This document shows, piece by piece, positions 25,052-32,878 of a DNA stretch of 64,000 nt. The stretch comes from Coriobacteriia bacterium (lineage in GTDB: Bacteria > Actinomycetota > Coriobacteriia > Coriobacteriales > RUG033): assembly GCA_015655215.1 (NCBI GenBank), contig JAATFL010000033.1, positions 1 through 64,000 of the forward strand. Direction: 5' to 3'. The first letter of the stretch is position 1. The number at the start of each line of letters is the position of its first letter. The notes under the pieces are model-generated. The model searched no databases, had not been told where the DNA came from, and saw only the letters and a list, made by a program, of their open reading frames with translations. Made by a program: the position numbers and the translations under genes.

Positions 25052-26803
25052 CTAGACAGCACCAGTCGCGATATCCTTTCCGGTCGTGTATCCAAAGGTC
25101 ACACAGTTGGCGCCCAGGTTATTGCCCTCGATATTGAAGTTATAGATGTTGGCGAAGTAATCCCCCACCATGGTGCCGATGTTGAAGAGACCGGGAATCG
25201 GTTCATCGTTCTCGTCGCATACCTGCATGTTGATGTTGGTGCGCAGGCCTCCCATGACTGTGAGAACCGCAGGTTTCTCGGAGATGGCCCCATAGAAGGG
25301 ACCGGTGCCGATGGGGATGAGGAGCTCCTTGCTCTTGAAGAAATCCTCGTCGACCTCGTTCGCGCAGAGCTGGTTGTACCGGTCGACCGTGGCTTTCGTC
25401 TCACCGGCCGGCAGGCCGAGCGCACTTATGACTCCTTCCACGGTATCGGCCTTGACGAAGGTCTTCGCGGTGACGAAGTCCTCCCAACCCTGGATGATAG
25501 TAGCGGGTGGGGTAGGGTCTCCGGCACCGCGAATCGTCTGCTTGGAAACCCAAGGGGCGGCATCGGACGCATAGTTCGTACCCCAGATGGCGAACGACTC
25601 CATATCCGGTTGGTGCATCTGGGCGAAGCAGGCGTAGGCGAACGCAGCGTTCTCGTTACTGTAGCGATATCCGTTCTTGTTCACCAGCAATCCCAGATGA
25701 CCGCTGTCATATCGTGGGGAGGGAAGTCCCGTGCCGCCCGCACCTATCAGAAGCATCGGGGCGCAAGGCTGGGTTTTCTGCCAAGCGGCACCAACCCACA
25801 GTCCCATCTTCTGCCCGTCGCCTTTGTACAGCCCACCGAGTTTCAATGCTGTGTCATAGCCTTGATCTCCGGTGCTGTCGAGGAGTGGGAGGAGTATCGG
25901 ACAGTATTTCGCGATCATGTCCACATCCGCCGAGAAATCACCGGTGGCCAATATAATGGCTTTGATACCCGTATATTTCGTATAGGTCCCGTCCTCACCC
26001 TTGGCGATTACCGCGGTGACGCGGCCGGTATTGTTGTCTTCGCGCACAAGCTGCTCGGCTACGGTCTTGTAGATGATCGTGACGCCGTCTTTCCTCGCGT
26101 TGGCGGCCAAGGTGTCGACCACGAGTTGCTGTCCGGCGCCTGCCGTCGCCACGCCCCCACCGAGCCAAGAGTGGGACCCCACCTCCTCGTTCATCGGGCC
26201 GTTGTCCGGGTCGCTGAAGCCGGCTTCCAAGACTGTCTGGTAACCAGCAGCTTCCATCTTGTCGATCAGCCAGTCCATGGCCTCCTCGCTGTATTTGGCG
26301 AACTTCCACCACTTGTCCTGGTCGACGTTGTATCCGGCCGCGACAAGTTGCTGCCGGAAATACTGTGCGGTGTCGGGAGGTGGGAACTCGTCTGCGTTCG
26401 CCCTCATCACCTTGCTGTTCATCGCGTGGTTGGACCCGCCACGGGCGATGTTGATGGAACTCGCAGTTATGAGCACCACCTTCGCACCGTTCTCGGCAGC
26501 TGCGTTCGCCGCCACGAGGCCGGCTGTGCCAGCACCCACGATGACGATGTCGCTTTCCACCGTGTTGGCGATGTCGCTGTCTGCGATCGATGCCGGCGGG
26601 ACCTCGAAAGCCCACTTCTGACCAGTGGCGATATCTGCTGTCAAGAGTGTGTCTTCATCGGCAGAGGTTCCGGTGGTAGAACTGTTGTTGCTCGTTGACG
26701 AGCAGCCCAGGAGTGCACCAACCGTTCCAGCCGCACCCGTGGCGAGTGCTCCTTTCAAGAAACTCCGACGATCGAGAGCAGCTCGATCATGTACAGCTTT
26801 CAT
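25052..26803 (-). CDS. Exported FAD-dependent reductase 3 (fumarate reductase-like flavoprotein)
   Basis: The protein is 583 residues from the ATG at 26803 behind AAGGGGA. A twin-arginine motif (D-R-R-S-F at 11-15) and a lipobox (L-L-G-C34) mark a folded exported lipoprotein. The FAD motif is I-V-I-V-G-A-G-T-A-G near residue 86. The C-terminal flavin region is G-L-F-N-I-G-T-M-V-G-D-Y-F, followed by N-N-L-G-A-N. As in reductases 1 and 2, the N-R-x-G-G-N motif of fumarate reductases is not present and there is no haem or FMN domain. The LuxR-type membrane regulator at 26991 is divergent from it and is the likely controller. A stable hairpin (24948-24983) lies downstream. Confidence 0.88.
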   Translation of the reverse strand: MKAVHDRAALDRRSFLKGALATGAAGTVGALLGCSSTSNNSSTTGTSADEDTLLTADIATGQKWAFEVPPASIADSDIANTVESDIVIVGAGTAGLVAANAAAENGAKVVLITASSINIARGGSNHAMNSKVMRANADEFPPPDTAQYFRQQLVAAGYNVDQDKWWKFAKYSEEAMDWLIDKMEAAGYQTVLEAGFSDPDNGPMNEEVGSHSWLGGGVATAGAGQQLVVDTLAANARKDGVTIIYKTVAEQLVREDNNTGRVTAVIAKGEDGTYTKYTGIKAIILATGDFSADVDMIAKYCPILLPLLDSTGDQGYDTALKLGGLYKGDGQKMGLWVGAAWQKTQPCAPMLLIGAGGTGLPSPRYDSGHLGLLVNKNGYRYSNENAAFAYACFAQMHQPDMESFAIWGTNYASDAAPWVSKQTIRGAGDPTPPATIIQGWEDFVTAKTFVKADTVEGVISALGLPAGETKATVDRYNQLCANEVDEDFFKSKELLIPIGTGPFYGAISEKPAVLTVMGGLRTNINMQVCDENDEPIPGLFNIGTMVGDYFANIYNFNIEGNNLGANCVTFGYTTGKDIATGAV

Positions 26804-26990
26804 GACATCCCCTTTTCTCTTGATATGGCTCACATATTTTCAACGAGATGATGGTATTACTCGATATCAGCCTGTCGGGGTTGTCTAAGGGATTGAAAAA
26901 GGTGTTGAAATTGGTATTGGCCCCGATTTTCCTATTACAATCATGCAGGGGTATTCGAAAAACGATATCCAAGAGGCAATTGGGGAAACT

Positions 26991-28538
26991 ATGATTTTCC
27001 ACCATATCGAGGATAGAGGGCCTGCTTTGATAGGTAAGAGAATTATCTTGCTAGGGTTCAGTTCAGTTTGGGCGGTTTATTTTATCTGCATGTTTGATTC
27101 CCCGCTGTCCGAGTTCACCTCAGGCCCCCGTGCAAACAACGAGTTCAACATGGCCTTACTGGGTGTCCTCTCCATCGTTCTTGTCCTGGGAGGGCTGTAT
27201 CTTCATTTTCGCGGCAGAGGTTTCTCGGAAAAGATGAGAGCACGCTTCGTGATCGCTGCTACCATCTCACTTGTCTTGGGTTTTGTCCTAGAGACGACGG
27301 TATCGTTTGCCGGTATCGATACCGGGGCTCTTTATATCTTATCAGGGACACTCTCTGGTTTTGGTCTTGCACTGTTGATGATATTCTTGATGAATCGCCT
27401 TGCTTTTGAGACGGGGAGTCTGTACCGGCAGTATATTCCCCTGTCATTTGTAGGGGGCTCTCTTATTTCTCTCCTTACTCTATCCATTCCAAGTTCTATC
27501 GCGATAGCCATCGTCCTTGCACTAGCTTGCTTATCTGGTTACTGCGCTTTGCGCAGCGATCCTACTGTGAAGGTGCTGCATGCTTTGGGAAGCGAGTCGA
27601 TTCCGATAGAAGTGGATATCGATAATAAGAGCAATATGATCAGATATGCCTTTTGCGTTGTTATGTTATCTTTGATTTACGCTCTCATCGGTCAGATAGC
27701 CCTATCAGCGCCTGCAGGCTATAGCTTTACCACCAAGCTTACCGTTCTCGTTATCGGGGCCTCGGGTTTATTGGCATACATCATCGAGTCGATATTCCAA
27801 GATTATTTGGACTTGAAATCCACCTACAAGGTAGTATTCGCGGTCATTGCGACGGGGCTTCTCTTTCTCCCCTTTCTTGGAGAGCATTATTGGGTTGTCT
27901 TCAATATGATTGTCGTTCTGTCCTTCTACCTTTTCTTCATCCGTTTGATCCTGCTTATTCCTATGGCTTACGCGAACAATAGGGTACAGGGCGTCGCGGC
28001 ATTCGCATCGGTCGCCGGTCTCACCTTCGGGGTTAGTCTAATTGGCGTATTGGTAGGTGCGATCTTCTCAGAAGCAGGCGGTTTCAGTTTGGTCGCGTTG
28101 CTGTCTATCGCCTTTGGGTCGGTTTATCTTATCTCAATGGGTTTGCTCCCCCTTGTCAAACGAAACAGGAGAATCGCGACGATAGATATAGATGATGCTG
28201 ATTGGGATGAGACCAAACTCTACGTCCAGCGTGATATGGAGACACTGCACTCCAATGTTGAGCGTTCCATCGAGAAACCGCTCTGGTCCCTTTCTAAAGG
28301 GGAGTTGGGTGAGTTATGCGATCTCTTTGGTAAGCACTACAAGTTGACGAAACGGGAAAGAGAGGTTTTGTCCCTTGTTCTTGGAGGGCGCACTTCTACT
28401 GAGATATCTGATATCCTCATACTTTCTCATAGTACGATCAAAGGTCACACCCGTACGTTATATCGGAAGTGCGATGTCCATTCGAAATCTGAATTGCTGA
28501 GTATGTTCGAACGGGACCGAATCATTCTTAATTTATAG
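26991..28538 (+). CDS. LuxR-family regulator with polytopic membrane N-terminus (2)
   Basis: The protein is about 515 residues, starting at the ATG at 26991 behind GGGGAA; an ATG at 26943 has no ribosome site. About twelve hydrophobic helices fill residues 1-400. A LuxR helix-turn-helix at the C-terminus begins L-T-K-R-E-R-E-V-L-S-L-V-L-G-G and ends K-C-D-V-H-S-K-S-E-L-L. It is head to head with exported flavoprotein 3 across about 190 bases, a pairing seen widely in Eggerthellaceae. The gene is visibly richer in A+T than its neighbours (28 of 60 G+C in the line at 27421 against 35 of 60 at 17701), suggesting a different origin. Confidence 0.87.
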   Translation: MIFHHIEDRGPALIGKRIILLGFSSVWAVYFICMFDSPLSEFTSGPRANNEFNMALLGVLSIVLVLGGLYLHFRGRGFSEKMRARFVIAATISLVLGFVLETTVSFAGIDTGALYILSGTLSGFGLALLMIFLMNRLAFETGSLYRQYIPLSFVGGSLISLLTLSIPSSIAIAIVLALACLSGYCALRSDPTVKVLHALGSESIPIEVDIDNKSNMIRYAFCVVMLSLIYALIGQIALSAPAGYSFTTKLTVLVIGASGLLAYIIESIFQDYLDLKSTYKVVFAVIATGLLFLPFLGEHYWVVFNMIVVLSFYLFFIRLILLIPMAYANNRVQGVAAFASVAGLTFGVSLIGVLVGAIFSEAGGFSLVALLSIAFGSVYLISMGLLPLVKRNRRIATIDIDDADWDETKLYVQRDMETLHSNVERSIEKPLWSLSKGELGELCDLFGKHYKLTKREREVLSLVLGGRTSTEISDILILSHSTIKGHTRTLYRKCDVHSKSELLSMFERDRIILNL

Positions 28539-28733
28539 TATCTATGAATACTCGCCTCAGATTAAGTGATTCATCCTTGAATCCCCATGAAGTCTGTGCG
28601 CTGACGTGAAAGATGGTATAGCGCCTTTTTCGCTGTCTTGACGAGCCGGTGTTGGCATCGCCGTTGTTTTCGGGATTAGGCACAGGGAGCACAGAACCTT
28701 TCAGCTTTCCTCAGACAAGAACCAAAGATAGCG

Positions 28734-28769
28734 AAATCGGGTCGGGACCTTTCGGTCCCGACCCGATTT
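28734..28769 (-). terminator. Covarying hairpin terminator, copy 2
   Basis: A perfect 16-bp stem (28734-28749 with 28754-28769) has a GAAA loop on the minus strand. It lies downstream of the YdhV gene and sits inside an 88-base block (28703-28790) matching 24916-25002. Two base pairs differ from copy 1 by compensatory change. Confidence 0.8.
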
Positions 28770-28825
28770 CATTCCAGAGGCCTTTGGTACAGCTCTTGTT
28801 CGACTCAGACATGAAGCAATAGCTC

Positions 28826-30928
28826 TTACATCAGGCCCTTCGATTGCAGCTCGGCCTTGACGTCGTCCATACTGCCGTATGAATCAAGGCATTCGGCGGT
28901 GGGAGATCCCGTCTCCGTATCCCAACCGAACTTGCCATAGAGCATCCCAAGGGCACCGTCGAAGTCGGTGTGGTCCAACTTGGTGGTGCCCGCGGTGAAG
29001 ACCGGTATGGTGGGGTCCATGCTGAACGGCCATTCGGTGATCGTGTCGTGACGTGTGCGCATGTCGGTGGTGCCCATTCCACGCACCGTGTTGCAACGCT
29101 GCAGGGTCATGATCTTCGCGGCGGCCGCATAGAGGTCATCGGTGGAGACGCTCTCTCCGGTGACGGCTGTGAAGAACTTGGCCTCGAGGTCGAGGTCACC
29201 ACGGTAATCACGGTCCTTGCTGGGGCTCATGGTCATCGGCCATACCCAGTTGCACAGCACGAGGCTGTCGTGCAGCACGTCGGTCACGATGCTCCACCAG
29301 GCGAAGTTCGCCTTGTGGTCGTTCATCGGCGTGTAGTTCTTGTCCTGGTCGATGGCATCCGCACCACCCCAGACCTCCTCGGCGATCTGCTGCTTGATCT
29401 CGAAGGGCAGTCCGCACCCTTGGAAGTTTACCGCGGAGTGGATCATGTCATCGCGGTTGAACATCATGTTGTAGAGGGCCCCGACCTGGGCAAAACACTC
29501 ATTGGCGTGATGGACGGGCCAGCCACGGTAGTTGATGAGCTGCGACGCCTGCGTGTCCCACCAGGTCGGGTCGTTCCAGCGCTTCGTCCACACGACGGGA
29601 CCGTAGGCCACATAGGACATCTCGGTCTTGTTGCTCGCGATGGCGGGGAGTATCTCGGCCATGATGCTCGGGTCGTTCTTGTAGAACTTGCTCCAATCGT
29701 AGGCGTCGTACTCCTCGGGCGGAAGGTTCTTCTCGAAGATACCGGCCTTGACGCAATGGGCGATGTCCCGGTAGAGCTGGGCGTAGTTGCACCATAGGCC
29801 CAGATCGTCCACCAGGGTCCCGATGAGGGTGTTCCATATGACGGTGTCATCGCCCCCGAGGCCCGTCTTGAGGATGCCGTCCATGTAGGTGAAGGGGAAG
29901 TTGCCCACGCAGGTGTTGCCGGAGGTCGCGTAACCGCCGAGCTCCTCCGTCTTCTCCACACGCAGGTCGGAGTAGCAGTGGATGGGACAGCTGTGGCAGC
30001 CATTCATCTTGATGGTGTACTTCTCGGCCGCGTCGCCGAGGTCCTTCGTCGACTTCATGCAACGGTACCCGACCGTGTTGAGCTCGCCCGGCTTGGGCTC
30101 GCCAGTCTCGATGGGATCCCCCTCGGCGAGGGCCCAGTACAGACCATTGCGCGCGGTCCAGCGTGAGCCCGCATCGTAATACTCGGCCCATTCCTGCTGG
30201 GTGGAGGGTACGACGTGGTTGTTGTTGGACCCGATGACGTGACCGAGCATGTAGTCGGAGAGATCGGCGATCGCCTGGGGATCCTTCACATACACGCTCC
30301 CGTTGCCCTCGACGACGAGAGCCTTGCAGTTCTTCGAACCCAGCACGGCACCCACACCGGCGCCAGCGGAGTGGTTGCGGGAGTTGATGAGGCAGGCATA
30401 GGGTAGAAGGTTCTCGCCGGCCATCCCGATCGTCGCCACGCATGCCTGGTCGCCTTCGACGCGGTTGAGCGCCTCGGCGGCCTCGCGGGTACCGAGGCCC
30501 CAGACATCACTGGCATCCTTGATCTCGACCTGATCGTCCTTGATATGCAGATAGCAGTGGCTCGTGGCCTTGCCCTCGAGGATGATGACGTCGTAACCTG
30601 CCTGCTTGATGCGGGCTCCCAACATGCCACCCGTGTGGGCATCGACCACCAGATGGTCCTGGGTGAAGGTGGACAGCGAGCAGATGGTCATGCGGCCAGC
30701 CAGGGGCACGCCCGTGGCCGTGAGGGGGCCAACGGCAAAGACGACCTTGTTCTCAGGTGCAAACGGATCGGTACCTGCGGGGACCTCGTCGAACATGATC
30801 TTGTTCGCGATGCCCATGCCGCCAATATAACCTTTGTACGGGTCGGTTGGCTCGGTCGAGATTGCGCCGGTCGTGAGGTTGACGCGCAGCATCTTTCCCG
30901 TCCAGCCATATGACTTTTCGTCAGCCAT
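28826..30928 (-). CDS. ydhV: YdhV-like aldehyde:ferredoxin oxidoreductase-family enzyme
   Basis: The protein is 700 residues from the ATG at 30928 behind GGAGA. It has the AOR-family layout. The N-terminal pterin-binding domain begins Y-G-W-T-G-K-M-L-R-V-N-L-T-T-G. G-A-R-I-K-Q-A-G-Y-D follows, then a CX2CX3C cluster motif (C-H-S-C-P-I-H-C) near residue 310. AOR-family proteins bind a tungsten or molybdenum bis-pterin cofactor and one 4Fe-4S cluster. The E. coli orthologue YdhV has been reported to bind a molybdenum bis-pterin; its substrate is unknown. The divergent YdhX-like ferredoxin gene at 31285 is the likely electron partner, and the YdhW-like gene at 22980 completes a split set. Confidence 0.85.
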   Translation of the reverse strand: MADEKSYGWTGKMLRVNLTTGAISTEPTDPYKGYIGGMGIANKIMFDEVPAGTDPFAPENKVVFAVGPLTATGVPLAGRMTICSLSTFTQDHLVVDAHTGGMLGARIKQAGYDVIILEGKATSHCYLHIKDDQVEIKDASDVWGLGTREAAEALNRVEGDQACVATIGMAGENLLPYACLINSRNHSAGAGVGAVLGSKNCKALVVEGNGSVYVKDPQAIADLSDYMLGHVIGSNNNHVVPSTQQEWAEYYDAGSRWTARNGLYWALAEGDPIETGEPKPGELNTVGYRCMKSTKDLGDAAEKYTIKMNGCHSCPIHCYSDLRVEKTEELGGYATSGNTCVGNFPFTYMDGILKTGLGGDDTVIWNTLIGTLVDDLGLWCNYAQLYRDIAHCVKAGIFEKNLPPEEYDAYDWSKFYKNDPSIMAEILPAIASNKTEMSYVAYGPVVWTKRWNDPTWWDTQASQLINYRGWPVHHANECFAQVGALYNMMFNRDDMIHSAVNFQGCGLPFEIKQQIAEEVWGGADAIDQDKNYTPMNDHKANFAWWSIVTDVLHDSLVLCNWVWPMTMSPSKDRDYRGDLDLEAKFFTAVTGESVSTDDLYAAAAKIMTLQRCNTVRGMGTTDMRTRHDTITEWPFSMDPTIPVFTAGTTKLDHTDFDGALGMLYGKFGWDTETGSPTAECLDSYGSMDDVKAELQSKGLM

Positions 30929-31284
30929 TTGGATCTCCAAATCTCCTCGTCGTTTCCTGTTGTGTGGGACGGCGGAGTGGAGAAGACCATGGTGTTACGT
31001 CTGTCCATTATCAAAGGGGAGCGCTCGGTGCCATTCCCTCTTTCAGGGCAATTCCACGCATTCGGTCATTTATCCCCAAAGAGGGCATGGCGTGCGCGAG
31101 CGATGCGCCAGGATAACCAACGTTGTGTGAGATGAGCGAACGAGGGAATACCGGATTCCATCCATGCCTGAATGTGCGTGTCTGCCAGAGCGGGCTTGCC
31201 TGATGGCCGCCACCCGCGCGCGTCGTCGTGTTACGGCGGGTGGTTAGAGATCAAACCCACATGAGGAAGAGGGGGTAGACGAGG
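30929..31284. other. Divergent intergenic region between ydhV and the ydhX-like gene
   Basis: About 356 bases separate these divergent genes and should hold both promoters. No gene is supported. An 8-bp inverted repeat (CCACCCGC at 31210-31217 with 31236-31243) lies 40-75 bases upstream of the plus-strand start and may be an operator or a leader hairpin. Confidence 0.45.
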
Positions 31285-32079
31285 ATGACCGATAACGAGC
31301 TGCACGAGCAGCCTGCATCCGAGGATTCCGTGAGAGCCGACGCTTCGGCTGCCGTGAAGAGGGTTGACGAGAAGCTGGCGGCCTCGGAGGACGCGGGCAG
31401 GAAGAGCGGCAAGAGGACCGTCACGCGTCGCCGGGTACTCGAGATGGCCGGATGTGGCGTGGCCGGCCTGATCATCGGAGGCGCACTGGCGAAATGGGGT
31501 GTCATCGAGGACAGCATCGAATCGGGTCGCATCTCGATTCGCACGACACCCCTGAAGATGGTCATCACCGATCGGGCCCGCTGCTCGGGATGCCAGCGCT
31601 GCGAGCTGATGTGCACCCTGAAGAACGACGGTCGAGTCTGCCAGCACATCGCGCGCGTGCATGTGTGGCAGAACTACCAGTACGGGGCAAGCCCCGACAC
31701 CAACGACGGCATCTACGATAACTGCCAATTCACCATCGAGAGCTGCAAGCAGTGCGAGGACCCGCAGTGCATGAGGTACTGCCCTGTCGACGCCATCACG
31801 TCCGACAAGAAGAGTGGCGCCCGCATCGTCGACACCACCAAGTGCATAGGGTGTGGCATGTGCCACATGGCCTGTCCGTGGCATATGCCGGTCATCGACA
31901 CCGAGCAGAACGTCTCCACGAAGTGCATCTCCTGCGGACGCTGCGCGGACCAGTGCCCCAACGGCGCCATCAAGTTCATCGAGTGGCAGGACATCGCAGA
32001 CGAGGTCATCGCGAAGGGTATCGTCTCGACGGTCAACGCGGTCGACATGAACACGGTGACGTACGCGCAGTCGGAGTAG
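31285..32079 (+). CDS. YdhX/YdhY-like ferredoxin with four 4Fe-4S clusters
   Basis: This 264-residue protein has a twin-arginine-like signal after a long polar start (T-R-R-R-V-L-E-M-A-G-C-G at about 50-61). The four cluster motifs are C-S-G-C-Q-R-C-E-L-M-C, C-K-Q-C-E-D-P-Q-C-M-R-Y-C-P, C-I-G-C-G-M-C-H-M-A-C-P and C-I-S-C-G-R-C-A-D-Q-C-P. This is the electron-transfer subunit pattern of DmsB/YdhY/YdhX proteins. It is divergent from ydhV and lies upstream of a TorD-like chaperone and a molybdoenzyme trio, so it may serve either system. Start choice follows a GAGG ribosome site just before the ATG. Confidence 0.85.
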   Translation: MTDNELHEQPASEDSVRADASAAVKRVDEKLAASEDAGRKSGKRTVTRRRVLEMAGCGVAGLIIGGALAKWGVIEDSIESGRISIRTTPLKMVITDRARCSGCQRCELMCTLKNDGRVCQHIARVHVWQNYQYGASPDTNDGIYDNCQFTIESCKQCEDPQCMRYCPVDAITSDKKSGARIVDTTKCIGCGMCHMACPWHMPVIDTEQNVSTKCISCGRCADQCPNGAIKFIEWQDIADEVIAKGIVSTVNAVDMNTVTYAQSE

Positions 32080-32134
32080 CGGGGCGTCCGAACGTGTGCC
32101 GGTGGATGGTAGCTGCGACCGAGGGGGTGATGAC

Positions 32135-32878
32135 ATGGAAGACGAGGCGCTGTTCTCGGTGATATCGAAGTGCTTCGCCCCGTTGGGTGAAACCGATTGG
32201 AACGAACTGACCGAACGGACCTTGTGGACGGACTTCATCGACAGCGCATGCGGAGCGTCGCAAGATGAGAGGGCGCTGGGACCGGAGGTACGGTGCGACG
32301 GCGGGGGAGGCGAAGGGCGATTGACCCTTTTCCGAAAGCACCGTCGCGTCACGGAGATCGAAACCCTGTGCGTTCCGCCGACGTATGCGGAGCGTCGAAC
32401 GTTCTTCGCCCGGCACTTCACGGGGGGGCTTCCCGAATCGGCCCTGCCCATCGAATCCCTCTACACCGAGTGGTCGGACGCTCCCGGTTCATGCTTCGGG
32501 AGGCAGAGGGGGCTGTATCTCGGCGATTCCGCAACCTACATGCGTGAACTCGTCGAGCGCATGGGCCTGCGCGTGCCCGATGGGTACTCGGCTTGTCCCG
32601 ACCATCTCGCCCTTGAGCTCGATCTCGTCGCGGTGATGCTGCGCAACGGCATCAGGACCGAGGCGCATCGGTTCATCGCGGAGCGGTTCAGGTGGCTTCC
32701 CGATTATCGGGTTCGTCTTATCGGTATCCAAGACGATGCCCGTTTCTACATCGCCCTCATCGACCTGCTCATCTGCATCCAGGTGCGTGAAGATCGTCGG
32801 ATGCGGACGAAGACGGTTGCGGAACGGAATGTATCTGCGTGTCAGAGAGAGGAAACGTCATGTCAGAGAAGGCAATAA
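32135..32878 (+). CDS. TorD/NarJ-family molybdoenzyme chaperone
   Basis: The protein is 247 residues from the ATG at 32135 behind GAGGGGGTGA. Visible segments match the all-helical TorD family: P-P-T-Y-A-E-R-R-T-F-F, then E-S-L-Y-T-E-W near mid-length. Y-M-R-E-L-V-E-R-M-G-L and P-D-H-L-A-L-E-L-D-L-V follow. Such chaperones bind twin-arginine signals of molybdoenzymes and hold the apoprotein until cofactor is inserted. Its last 19 bases overlap the start of the twin-arginine molybdoenzyme at 32860, which is its expected client. Assignment rests on pattern and context. Confidence 0.78.
   Translation: MEDEALFSVISKCFAPLGETDWNELTERTLWTDFIDSACGASQDERALGPEVRCDGGGGEGRLTLFRKHRRVTEIETLCVPPTYAERRTFFARHFTGGLPESALPIESLYTEWSDAPGSCFGRQRGLYLGDSATYMRELVERMGLRVPDGYSACPDHLALELDLVAVMLRNGIRTEAHRFIAERFRWLPDYRVRLIGIQDDARFYIALIDLLICIQVREDRRMRTKTVAERNVSACQREETSCQRRQ

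Noticed and set aside
24998-26698. 566-residue open frame on the plus strand
   Set aside because: It is antisense to exported flavoprotein 3, which has a full signal, FAD motif and ribosome site on the other strand.
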